Positions 6,284 to 14,489 of a stretch of DNA of 41,647 bases are shown piece by piece. Origin of the DNA: JAJDIA01 sp031555505. Lineage in GTDB: Bacteria; Bacteroidota; Bacteroidia; Bacteroidales; Tannerellaceae. The notes beneath the pieces were generated by a model. That model saw nothing but the letters and a program-made list of their open reading frames with translations, had not been told where the DNA came from and made no database searches. The DNA lies in assembly GCA_031555505.1 (NCBI GenBank), contig JAVBUH010000018.1:1-41647 (forward strand), read 5' to 3'. Numbering within the stretch: the stretch's first letter is position 1; every line of letters begins with the position of its first letter. The position numbers and the translations under genes were made by a program.

Positions 6284-6941
6284 AAGTGGCTTGCCCCCGT
6301 ATTTTTAGTTTCACTGGTTGCGGTATGTTGCATTTGATGGAGATGGTTTCGTCGAAGAAGCCGATCGCTTTGGGTGTTATATCTATGTAAACCTGTAGTG
6401 AAGCACCGGGAGCAGTGGGTTCTTTGCTGAAACTCACTACGGCACAGCCGCAGGTGGTGGCTGCATCGAGGATGACAAGGGGCTGGTTGCCGGTATTCGT
6501 AAGGGTGAATACGGCGCAAAAGTGATTCAATTGGTTTAATTCATCGTTTACATCAGCGCATACCGGATGATCGAATTTTTCGTTCATTAAAACCTGTCGA
6601 ATCTCTTTGAAGTCTTTCGACTTGAAGAAGAAAAAAAAAGTTACTTTTCCCGGTACGACAGAATCTACATAAGCGATCATTTCCTTCCATTTTGGCAATT
6701 GCAACTCGCAACTGGTACAGTCAAGAAAATCCACATACGTCAATACCCTGAAATCGGTCTCTTGTGGTTTAAAATCCAGGGTGTCTATTCCATTACGGGT
6801 AAATAGTATATTTTCAGGGAATAGTATTTCTTTTCCTTGCCACTCATACACCAGGTTGGCAATTTCTTCTTTTTCCTTCTTGTTGTTTGAACAAGAGAAA
6901 AAGAGAATCAGACAAGCATATATGAAAGTTGTAACTCGCAT
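6282..6941 (-). CDS. Thioredoxin-like/DUF1573 lipoprotein, internally shortened
   Basis: 219 aa from ATG 6941, which gives a lipobox signal peptide (MRVTTFIYACLILFFSC); an upstream in-frame ATG lies at 6974. Residues about 25-135 are a TlpA/AhpC-like thioredoxin-fold segment with the CTSC pair near 73-76. The chain then runs directly from ELNQLNHF into AVFTLTNTGNQPLVILDA, the middle of a DUF1573 domain with its CGC motif (about 166-168). Intact relatives, as I know them, carry roughly 100 more residues between these points (rest of the thioredoxin fold and the start of DUF1573). I infer an in-frame deletion. First gene of the cluster with the NVEALA and DUF4221 genes. Confidence 0.65.
   Translation of the reverse strand: MRVTTFIYACLILFFSCSNNKKEKEEIANLVYEWQGKEILFPENILFTRNGIDTLDFKPQETDFRVLTYVDFLDCTSCELQLPKWKEMIAYVDSVVPGKVTFFFFFKSKDFKEIRQVLMNEKFDHPVCADVNDELNQLNHFCAVFTLTNTGNQPLVILDAATTCGCAVVSFSKEPTAPGASLQVYIDITPKAIGFFDETISIKCNIPQPVKLKIRGQAT
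6631..6639 (-). repeat. Nine-base A/T homopolymer inside the thioredoxin-like gene
   Basis: A9 on the + strand (T9 in the coding strand) encodes part of an FFFFF run. A one-base slip would frameshift the gene. Confidence 0.7.
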
Positions 6942-7191
6942 TTGAATTGTCTGCCGTTTAAGTATTAAAACCAAGGTTATTGTAATTCTACAAAATTAAT
7001 AAGAGATTTTTATAAATCATATAAAAAAATATGTTGTTGGGCATCTTTCAGGTATATTTATAATCACTACTGTCCGACTTCTATGTTGTAATTGCGTCAC
7101 ATTATGTAAAGCATGAGATACTGCCTTTTTACTTTTCCCGACAAAAATGAGTGGAGACCGTTATAGTCCAAAGAATTTAACCCTTTTAAAA

Positions 7192-8664
7192 TCACTGTAA
7201 GACCAATCGTCCTTCTACGAATTTTTCACGAACCTTACTTGTAGGCAAATGCTCAATGAAGATATCCAAAATGGATGTGGCGAGCGTTCGCGGCTTATCG
7301 TTTTGCACAATTTCGTCTATTGGTAAGCCGAAGAAGTCTTCAAAATTTTGATAATGGAATGACTGCATGGCGATGGAGTATAACTTGTCGCTTTCAATAG
7401 GGGCATCATTGAAGTTGAAACGTAAGAACTCTTTCGCGCTCTTGTCAAAGACTACCGAAAGTCCATGTGAGAATTGGTAAAATTCGGTATGTGCACCGTT
7501 TAGCATCTCATCACGCAGCATGTATCGATACATTTTTTTGAACTGAGCACCAGAGACTTTCATGCGCAACAATTTGTCGTCATAAGGATAAACCTCTTTC
7601 AGTTCTCCTAAAGTAAGTATCGATTTCATGCTGGTCTTACGAATAGAACCTGAACCAATAATCGCTATGTCAATCTCAAAAGAATCTTTCAAAACATCTG
7701 TAAGAAGATTACCAAGTTCGGTCTCTTCATATCTGCTCGGATGGGTGAGAGGTCTATTAAAGCTACATATCAGTCGATTGTATTTCCTGTCGGTCTCACT
7801 CTTAAAACGCAGAATGGTCTCCTCAATCTGCTCATTACGCGGACAGTGTTTGCTATTGATAGGGATTAATTCCCATTTATACTCATGCACTGAGTTCGTT
7901 TCTGTATCCACAACAATATCGAAGCGCCCTATTTGCTGTGTACCTACGCCCGCTTGAACGATTAAGACGTCGCCTACCTTTTCCGGCTCTTTTAAAATGG
8001 TGTGTGTATGCCCGCCGACTATGACATCCACACCCCATTCGGGGTCAAGGAGGGCAGCCAATTTTTTATCTTCTTCAAAGCCTATATGAGTAAGTAGAAT
8101 CGTGAAGTCGATATCGATATCACGGTAAGCATTACATATTTGCCCCACCTCTTTTGCTGCATCTTCCACATCCACAAAACTAGCCAGCAAATCGGTTTTA
8201 ATCCCCGCCAAAATCTCATCAGTAATAATGCCGATAAACATAATGCTCATTCCATCTATCTCCAAAAAGACGTGTGGAGAGAAAAGGCGTGTATAAGGAT
8301 TCGTTATGAATAGATTCGCATTGACTATCGGAAACTGTGCACATCGTTCCAAAAAAAGAAGATGAGCCAGCCCATAGTCCACTTCATGATTGCCGATGCA
8401 TGCCACATCCGGATCAAGTAAATTCATTATCTCAATGGTGGAAAGCCCACGAAACTCAGAGTCTATGAGTGATCCCTGCAGCATATCTCCTGCTATACAG
8501 TACAACGTATTAGGGTTTTCGCGCCGTGTTTTACTCACATAGCCAGACAGCATCGATATGCCACCGAGTAAAGCTTGATCGAGTTCCTTGGACAGAAAAT
8601 CTCCGTGCAAATCATTTGAATGTAGCAGAGTAAGATGCTTGTATCTACCTGTCTTGTTTTCCAT
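7192..8664 (-). CDS. 5'-nucleotidase/metallophosphatase family protein
   Basis: 490 aa, no signal peptide, so probably cytoplasmic. Metallophosphoesterase domain: HSNDLHGDF at about 15-23, GDMLQGS, GNHEVDYG near 98, THIG, and GGHTHT near 219, the dimetal-binding set of UshA/5'-nucleotidases. The C-terminal half is the 5'-nucleotidase substrate domain (GSGSIR, then YPYDDKLLRMKVSG). Family members hydrolyse nucleoside 5'-monophosphates, UDP-sugars or related phosphate esters. Most such enzymes are exported; lack of a leader is noteworthy. Single gene, divergent from the gamma-glutamyltransferase gene. Confidence 0.85.
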   Translation of the reverse strand: MENKTGRYKHLTLLHSNDLHGDFLSKELDQALLGGISMLSGYVSKTRRENPNTLYCIAGDMLQGSLIDSEFRGLSTIEIMNLLDPDVACIGNHEVDYGLAHLLFLERCAQFPIVNANLFITNPYTRLFSPHVFLEIDGMSIMFIGIITDEILAGIKTDLLASFVDVEDAAKEVGQICNAYRDIDIDFTILLTHIGFEEDKKLAALLDPEWGVDVIVGGHTHTILKEPEKVGDVLIVQAGVGTQQIGRFDIVVDTETNSVHEYKWELIPINSKHCPRNEQIEETILRFKSETDRKYNRLICSFNRPLTHPSRYEETELGNLLTDVLKDSFEIDIAIIGSGSIRKTSMKSILTLGELKEVYPYDDKLLRMKVSGAQFKKMYRYMLRDEMLNGAHTEFYQFSHGLSVVFDKSAKEFLRFNFNDAPIESDKLYSIAMQSFHYQNFEDFFGLPIDEIVQNDKPRTLATSILDIFIEHLPTSKVREKFVEGRLVLQ

Positions 8665-8750
8665 GATGATATAGTATTAGGTTAGTTTGTTGTTGAATAT
8701 CTTTCAATACGTAAAGCTACAAGTTTTTCCAAGAAATACCATGGATGTAT

Positions 8751-8831
8751 ACCTATTTCTCGTTATGGGATTTTTCAGCGTCTAAGAATCGGTACCGATA
8801 ACGCCTATGATTCACTAACAACGAAATAGGT
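8751..8831. repeat. 81-bp interrupted palindrome with a central 12-bp palindrome
   Basis: Outer arms ACCTATTTC(T)CGTT (8751-8764) and AACGAAATAGGT (8820-8831) pair; the centre holds ATCGGTACCGAT (8788-8799), a perfect palindrome. It lies in the 360-bp space between two divergent genes, which otherwise contains no gene. Could be a regulator site or cruciform; no family recognised. Confidence 0.6.
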
Positions 8832-9024
8832 GTTTATTCTAAAAAGCTTACTTCGTTTGTATCATAAGATTTAGATTAAAAGAGTTATTGATTAGAGCTA
8901 AGTCATAGAATTGTGTGCAGAATTAGCCAACATACGAAGTAACAACGGTTAAAATACAAATTTTTACCGTTTCTGCAAGACTTTTTTTCATATATTTACA
9001 ACATCATATAATACCTAATCTATC

Positions 9025-10725
9025 ATGAAACGAACCATATTACTCACATTATCTCTTCTGTCGGTGGTTATGCTAACCGCACAGGATCGCCGAAGCGGCA
9101 AGCCCTGGACAACACGTAGCGAAGTGATTGCGCAAAATGGCATGGTCTGTTCCTCACACCCGTTGGCAACACAAGTCGGGGTCGACATACTGAAGAAAGG
9201 CGGTACGGCTGCCGATGCTGCTATCGCAGTAAACGCATGTCTCGGATTGATGGAGCCTACCGGCTGTGGTGTGGGTGGTGATCTTTTTGCCATCGTTTGG
9301 GATGCCCAAACAGAGGAACTATACGGTCTCAATGCCAGCGGTACTGCCCCCAAAAGCCTTACCTTAAACTATTTCAAAGAGAAAGGCATGGATAAGATAC
9401 CGTCGTACGGACCGCTACCGGTAAGCGTACCTGGCTGTGTGGACGGATGGTACCAACTACATGGCAGGTTCGGAAAACTGCCTATGTCCGACATCTTGCA
9501 ACCCGCCATCAACTATGCTGAAGACGGCTTCCCGCTGACAGAAGTCATTGCACCTGCATTCCGGTCATCCGTCGATCGTTTCTCCACGATGTACCCGAAT
9601 GTAAAAGAAACATACGCCCCTAATGGTGAGCAATGGCAGAAAGGAGATATCTTCCGCAACCCTATGTTGGCCTCTACCCTCAAACTCATTGCCAAGGAAG
9701 GGCGTGATGAATTTTACAAAGGTACTATTGCTCGTACCATAGCAGACTTTATCCAGGCGCAGGGAGGTTTCCTGGGCTATGACGATCTGGCGAATTACGC
9801 CTCCGAATGGATAGACCCCGTATCTGTAAACTACCGTGGATACGAAGTCTGGGAACTACCTCCCAACGGACAGGGAATAGCCGCCCTGCAAATGCTCAAC
9901 TTGCTGGAAGCCTACGACATGAAATCATACGGATTCGGTTCCCCCGAACACATCCACTATTTCGTGGAAGCCAAGAAACTTGCTTTCGAAGATCGTGCCA
10001 AATACTACGCCGATCCCCGCTTTGCGAATATTCCTGTAAAAACACTCCTCTCCAAATCCTATGCCGACCAACGTCGCCAACAAATTCGTGACAACAGAGC
10101 CTCGCGCGAGCCTCAAGCCGGCGTAATCGCCGATACTGACAATACCATCTACCTGACTGTTGCCGACAAGGATGGTAACATGGTATCTTTCATCCAAAGC
10201 AACTACCGGGGCATGGGAAGCGGCATGGTTCCTCCCGGCCTGGGTTTCATGCTGCAGGATCGCGGAGAGTTATTCTCGCTGGACGAACAGGATGCCAACG
10301 TATTCGCCCCCGGTAAACGCCCGTTCCATACCATCATCCCCGCATTTATAACCAAAGATGGCAAGCCTTTCCTGAGTTACGGCGTAATGGGAGGCGATTA
10401 CCAACCGCTGGGGCATGCGCTCATCGCCATGAACATCATTGACTTTGGCATGAACGTACAGGAAGCCGGTGACGCCCCCCGTATAGACCACTTGGGTTCA
10501 TCGTCGCCCACAGGAGAAACGCAAGACAATGCCGGAGGCGAAGTCGTGCTGGAAAACGGCTTCCCTACCGAAACCATCCGTCGTCTGCTGAGCATGGGAC
10601 ACAAGGTAACATACGGATTCGGAAGCGCCTATGGCGGCTACCAGGGCATCATGTACGATGCCGAACGCCGTATTTACCTGGGTGCCTCCGAGAGCCGCAA
10701 GGATGGTTGTGCTATGGGATATTAA
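9025..10725 (+). CDS. ggt: Gamma-glutamyltransferase family protein
   Basis: 566 aa, the usual GGT length. Signal peptide MKRTILLTLSLLSVVMLTAQ, so exported to the periplasm. Large-subunit motifs: SSHPLAT, GGTAADAAIA (59-68), GCGVGGD. The autoprocessing point is the DNTIYLTVADKDG segment, where Thr374 is the expected N-terminal nucleophile of the small subunit; the small subunit continues with SNYRGMGSGM and FHTIIPA. GGTs hydrolyse or transfer the gamma-glutamyl group of glutathione or glutamine. Stands alone; a -7-like TATATTTA lies about 30 bp upstream of the start. Confidence 0.88.
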   Translation: MKRTILLTLSLLSVVMLTAQDRRSGKPWTTRSEVIAQNGMVCSSHPLATQVGVDILKKGGTAADAAIAVNACLGLMEPTGCGVGGDLFAIVWDAQTEELYGLNASGTAPKSLTLNYFKEKGMDKIPSYGPLPVSVPGCVDGWYQLHGRFGKLPMSDILQPAINYAEDGFPLTEVIAPAFRSSVDRFSTMYPNVKETYAPNGEQWQKGDIFRNPMLASTLKLIAKEGRDEFYKGTIARTIADFIQAQGGFLGYDDLANYASEWIDPVSVNYRGYEVWELPPNGQGIAALQMLNLLEAYDMKSYGFGSPEHIHYFVEAKKLAFEDRAKYYADPRFANIPVKTLLSKSYADQRRQQIRDNRASREPQAGVIADTDNTIYLTVADKDGNMVSFIQSNYRGMGSGMVPPGLGFMLQDRGELFSLDEQDANVFAPGKRPFHTIIPAFITKDGKPFLSYGVMGGDYQPLGHALIAMNIIDFGMNVQEAGDAPRIDHLGSSSPTGETQDNAGGEVVLENGFPTETIRRLLSMGHKVTYGFGSAYGGYQGIMYDAERRIYLGASESRKDGCAMGY

Positions 10726-10733
10726 CAATCCGT

Positions 10734-11090
10734 CTATTCTGCCTTCACCACTGCGGGGATCACGGCCTTACCCCTGATGGCATCTTCAGACGGGCCATAC
10801 ATGCGCAGTATCAAATAGAACTGTCCGTTAGGCGCAGGCAGCCAGTTACTATCCTTCTCCTTTCCGGGGTTGTTTTGCTGAATGTACAGGGTCAACGAAC
10901 CATCTTTGTCATAAGCCAATTTGTCGATACTCTTTATATTGTAGCGTTTTAACGAATTGGCTACAAAAAAGCCTTTCTCGTTATACATCGTGAGCGACCA
11001 GAAGAATTTTACCTGCGGAATTTCTTCATTGGTAAACGTTATCGTGTATCTGTTGGCACCCGTCAACGTATTTCCTTCCTTAAGTTTCAT
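10734..11090 (-). pseudogene. DUF1214 C-terminal fragment
   Basis: 118 aa resembling only the C-terminal domain of DUF1254/DUF1214 proteins (YTITF, VKFFWSLTMYN, GKEKDSNWLPAPNGQFYLILRMYGP). Full proteins of this type are about three to four times longer and begin with DUF1254. The first codons (MKLKEGNTLTGAN) overlap another short frame, so this is probably a truncated remnant, though a short expressed domain cannot be excluded. Confidence 0.65.
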
Positions 11091-11447
11091 GGAAAATCAT
11101 TGCCAACACAATACCCAGAATTACCCAAATCAAGATAATTACTCCACCTGCAACCCAATTTTTCTTACTTGAAACAGTCTGTTTTTCAGCAATTTACTCG
11201 CACTCCTCCCAAACATCTCTTGATATCTTACGGCCCCTTTCTCTCTGGCATATGCCTCAAGCGCCTGGTAAAGCAAAGTTGCAATCCCCCGGTGCTGTAA
11301 ATCCTTATGCACAAATAGTGTATGCAGATAACCGGTATCGTTAATAGAAGCGACTCCGACGATTTTCCTTTCTCCCGATTCATGAACGAACCCTACCTCG
11401 GAAGCACCATCTACTACTGCCCCTTCTGCCAGAAACTGCGGTAAGAA
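11080..11447 (-). pseudogene. GNAT acetyltransferase fragment plus short membrane-segment frame
   Basis: Reading the minus strand from about 11440, one frame gives a clear GNAT core: GVASINDTGYLHTLFVHKD then LQHRGIATLLYQALEAYARE, the acetyl-CoA-binding Q/R-x-x-G-I/V-A loop. It has no start codon and ends at TAA near 11141, without the usual C-terminal half in frame. A second frame (11080-11193) encodes a hydrophobic segment (WVAGGVIILIWVILGIVLAM) with no ATG at its head. Together these look like deletion debris between the flavoprotein and the DUF1214 fragment. Confidence 0.6.
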
Positions 11448-12065
11448 TTAGCGAATGAAACTCGTCACCTTACGCTCATCCTCCGCTTCCGGCCTAGGCA
11501 CGCTGCCCCGCTCGATATTCTGTAAGAGCCAGGCCATGTTGCGGCCAAGTGTCCGCATCGTCTGCAAGCCTTCCTCATCCTGAGCCGCCTCACCAGGTGT
11601 CCGTCCATGTACACTGTTCCAATACTGCGAAGAAACCACCGGCATGTGCGAAATAGTGAAATACTTGTTCAACCGGTCGAACGTTGCACTTGCGCCACCC
11701 CTCCGGCAGACCGCCACCGATGCCGCCGGCTTATACTGCAACCGTTCCGGACACGAATAAAACACCCTGTCGAGCAGCGCACACAGCGATCCGTTAGGTC
11801 CCGCATAATACACCGGTGAGCCTACCACCAACCCGTCGGCCGTTTCCAGTTTCTCCCGCACCTCGTTGTACAATGCGTCCTGAAACACACACCGGTCCAG
11901 CTCATCACACTTGTTGCACGCCATGCATCCCTGTACCGCTTTCTTGCCGAGATGCACCATATCTGTTTCTATATCACATGCCTCCAGTGCTACGGCTACT
12001 TCCTTCAGTGCCAGCGCCGTATTTCCCTCTTTGTGAGGGCTCCCATTGATCAATAATACTTTCAT
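11448..12065 (-). CDS. Iron-sulfur flavoprotein / NADPH-dependent FMN reductase family
   Basis: 205 aa from ATG 12065. The start is set by MKVLLINGSPHKEGNT, the FMN phosphate-binding loop of the flavodoxin-like fold that normally begins at the N-terminus. CMACNKCDELDRC (about 46-58) is the compact cysteine motif of iron-sulfur flavoproteins. GSPVYYAGPNG follows as the second flavin loop. Expected to be a cytoplasmic FMN-dependent redox protein; substrate unknown. A TATCTTTA -7-like box (minus strand, 12081-12088) precedes the start by about 16 bp. Confidence 0.82.
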   Translation of the reverse strand: MKVLLINGSPHKEGNTALALKEVAVALEACDIETDMVHLGKKAVQGCMACNKCDELDRCVFQDALYNEVREKLETADGLVVGSPVYYAGPNGSLCALLDRVFYSCPERLQYKPAASVAVCRRGGASATFDRLNKYFTISHMPVVSSQYWNSVHGRTPGEAAQDEEGLQTMRTLGRNMAWLLQNIERGSVPRPEAEDERKVTSFIR

Positions 12066-12293
12066 AATCCGAATTTTGGATAAAGATATGGATTTTAGGC
12101 GTATTGGCTTTGCTACGCAAACAAATCGTATCCTCGCAAAAGAATCTGTTAATGGAGTAAATAGTAAACCATTCTCCTTGTAATCCTGTTTTTTTAAAAA
12201 GACCCTACGCGAACCGGGCCTATGCACTTATATCTGCATGCGTATTGCATCTATTAACCCATCGGAGTTCTTTCGATACAACATACTCGTCTT

Positions 12294-14489
12294 ATGAAAT
12301 TAGTGATTATTTCAAACAGACTGCCATTGACTGTCGTAAAAGAAGAAAATAGTTACAGCTTCGTCCCCAGCGCCGGCGGACTTACAACCGGACTCAATTC
12401 ACTCGAAACCGACATGGAGAAGCACTGGATCGGCTGGCCCGGCATATATCTCGACAATCCGGACGAACAGGCTGAGATAGACCAACAACTGTCTGCCTTC
12501 AACTACCACCCTGTTTTTCTTACGCACGAGCAGATTGCAAACTACTACGAAGGCTACAGCAATAGTGTCCTTTGGCCCCTGTGCCACTATTTCTTCAGCA
12601 ACGTACGCTATCGCGCCCCTTATTGGGAGGCTTATCATGAAGTGAATGCCCTCTTCTGTGAGCAGGCCCTTCGGGTGATCTCTGCCGACGACATCGTCTG
12701 GGTGCAGGACTACCACCTTATGCTCCTTCCCCGCATGATCCGGAAGCAGATGCCGCAAGCCAGTATCGGCTATTTCCACCATATACCGTTTCCGTCTTAC
12801 GAGCTCTTCCGCTGTCTGCCCGAACGCGCCGAGATGCTCGACGGACTGCTCGGTGCCGACCTTGTGGCCTTCCACACACATAGCTACATGCGCCATTTTA
12901 TCAGTGCCGTCTACCGGGTGATGAAACTCGAATGCCACCTCGACGAGATCCACCTCAACGACCGCATTGTCGATGTAGACGCCTTTCCCATGGGCATCAA
13001 CTACGACAAGTACCACAATGCCCTGCTCAATCCTGATATTAGCCGGCGTGCCGACGAACTTCGCCGTGAATTCGGCAGCAGCCGCCTTATCCTTTCCGTA
13101 GACCGACTCGACTACAGCAAAGGCCTCCTCATACGCCTCAAGAGTTTCGAGAATTTCCTCGTCAACAATCCGCGCTATCACGGTCGTGTGTCGCTCGTCA
13201 TGGTGGTAGCGCCCTCGCGTGACCATGTGGACCTCTACGCCAAACTCAAACACAGTATCGACCGCAAAGTGGGCGAGATCAACGGCAAATACTCCACCCC
13301 TGGTTGGCGCCCTGTGCACTATTTCTACCGCACCCACCGATTCGAGGAATTAGCAGCCCTGTTCCACATCGCCGACGTATGTCTTGTTACCCCTTTCCGC
13401 GACGGTATGAATCTTGTGGCCAAAGAATATGTCTCCACCAAACGCGATGGGAGGGGAGTCCTTATCCTCAGCGAAATGGCGGGTGCTTCCATCGAACTCA
13501 CGGATGCCCTCATTATCAACCCTACGAATATGAAGGATATCGAGAATGCCATCATCCGCGCCCTCGAAATGACAGCCGAAGAACAACGCCGCACTATCAC
13601 CGCCATGCAAGAGACCCTTGCCGCCCAGCACGTTGGTCAATGGGCTAAGGACTTCGTTGACGAACTTGTCTACGTAAAAAAGAAAAACAGCCGCCTGCAA
13701 GGCAAAGTGATCGAAGACACCCATCTCGACATCCTCCGGCAGGCCTACTGGCAAGCCCGTAGTCGGCTGATCATACTCGACTACGATGGTACCCTCGTGC
13801 GCTTTCACAACAACCCCGACCAAGCACGCCCCACGCAACGCCTCCTCAGCCTGCTCGAACGGTTGGCGGCCGACCCTGCCAACTATGTCGTTATCAGTAG
13901 CGGGCGCAACAAGCAGACCCTCGACCATTGGCTCGGACACCTCCCCATCGGCTTTGCTGCCGAGCATGGCATGTTCTACAAGGAAGACGGAGTGTGGTAC
14001 AGCAAAACTCCGGTGTCGACATGGAACGACGAAATACTGGACATCATTAAACACACCGTCAAGAAAACACCCCGTTCGCGCCTCGAAGTGAAGGAAACAG
14101 GCCTTGTCTTTCACTATCGCGATGTGGATGTCTGGCTGGCCGAGATGCGTGTCATTCAGTTAGTCAACGCACTCATCACCCCTTGCCTCCGGCAAAATCT
14201 CCAGATCATGAAAGGAAATAAAATCGTCGAAGTCAAGTCGGGCCAATTCACCAAAGGCTCTGAAGCCCGCCGCCTCCTCAGCCGCGGTAATTATGACTTT
14301 GTGATGGCTATTGGCGACGATACCACAGACGAAGAAATGTTTGCCGCCTTGCCTCCCGATCACATCACCATCAAAATCGGCGCCCCATCCACCGCTGCCC
14401 GCTACAGTATCCCGGCGCAGGAACAAGTCCCCGGTTTCCTCACCGCACTGACAAATAAGATGAAAAGTGTAAAAAAACAACGACCATGA
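12294..14489 (+). CDS. otsA/otsB fusion: Bifunctional trehalose-6-phosphate synthase/phosphatase
   Basis: 731 aa. Residues 1 to about 470 are a GT20 trehalose-6-phosphate synthase: SNRLP near 7, SAGGL, VWVQDYHLMLLP, YFHHIPFPSYE, DRLDYSKGL, and TPFRDGMNLVAKEY binding UDP-glucose and glucose-6-phosphate. Residues about 485-731 are a HAD-type trehalose-6-phosphatase: DYDGTL with D496 and D498 as catalytic aspartates, SSGRN, EHGMFY, and GDDTTDEEMF. One chain therefore makes trehalose from UDP-glucose and glucose-6-phosphate. The stop overlaps the GH15 start by ATGA (14486-14489). Trehalose here is likely an osmotic or stress protectant. Confidence 0.93.
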   Translation: MKLVIISNRLPLTVVKEENSYSFVPSAGGLTTGLNSLETDMEKHWIGWPGIYLDNPDEQAEIDQQLSAFNYHPVFLTHEQIANYYEGYSNSVLWPLCHYFFSNVRYRAPYWEAYHEVNALFCEQALRVISADDIVWVQDYHLMLLPRMIRKQMPQASIGYFHHIPFPSYELFRCLPERAEMLDGLLGADLVAFHTHSYMRHFISAVYRVMKLECHLDEIHLNDRIVDVDAFPMGINYDKYHNALLNPDISRRADELRREFGSSRLILSVDRLDYSKGLLIRLKSFENFLVNNPRYHGRVSLVMVVAPSRDHVDLYAKLKHSIDRKVGEINGKYSTPGWRPVHYFYRTHRFEELAALFHIADVCLVTPFRDGMNLVAKEYVSTKRDGRGVLILSEMAGASIELTDALIINPTNMKDIENAIIRALEMTAEEQRRTITAMQETLAAQHVGQWAKDFVDELVYVKKKNSRLQGKVIEDTHLDILRQAYWQARSRLIILDYDGTLVRFHNNPDQARPTQRLLSLLERLAADPANYVVISSGRNKQTLDHWLGHLPIGFAAEHGMFYKEDGVWYSKTPVSTWNDEILDIIKHTVKKTPRSRLEVKETGLVFHYRDVDVWLAEMRVIQLVNALITPCLRQNLQIMKGNKIVEVKSGQFTKGSEARRLLSRGNYDFVMAIGDDTTDEEMFAALPPDHITIKIGAPSTAARYSIPAQEQVPGFLTALTNKMKSVKKQRP

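Noticed and set aside
12399..13337. Long antisense frames inside the trehalose synthase gene
   Set aside because: Same reason: shadows of a strongly coding plus-strand frame.
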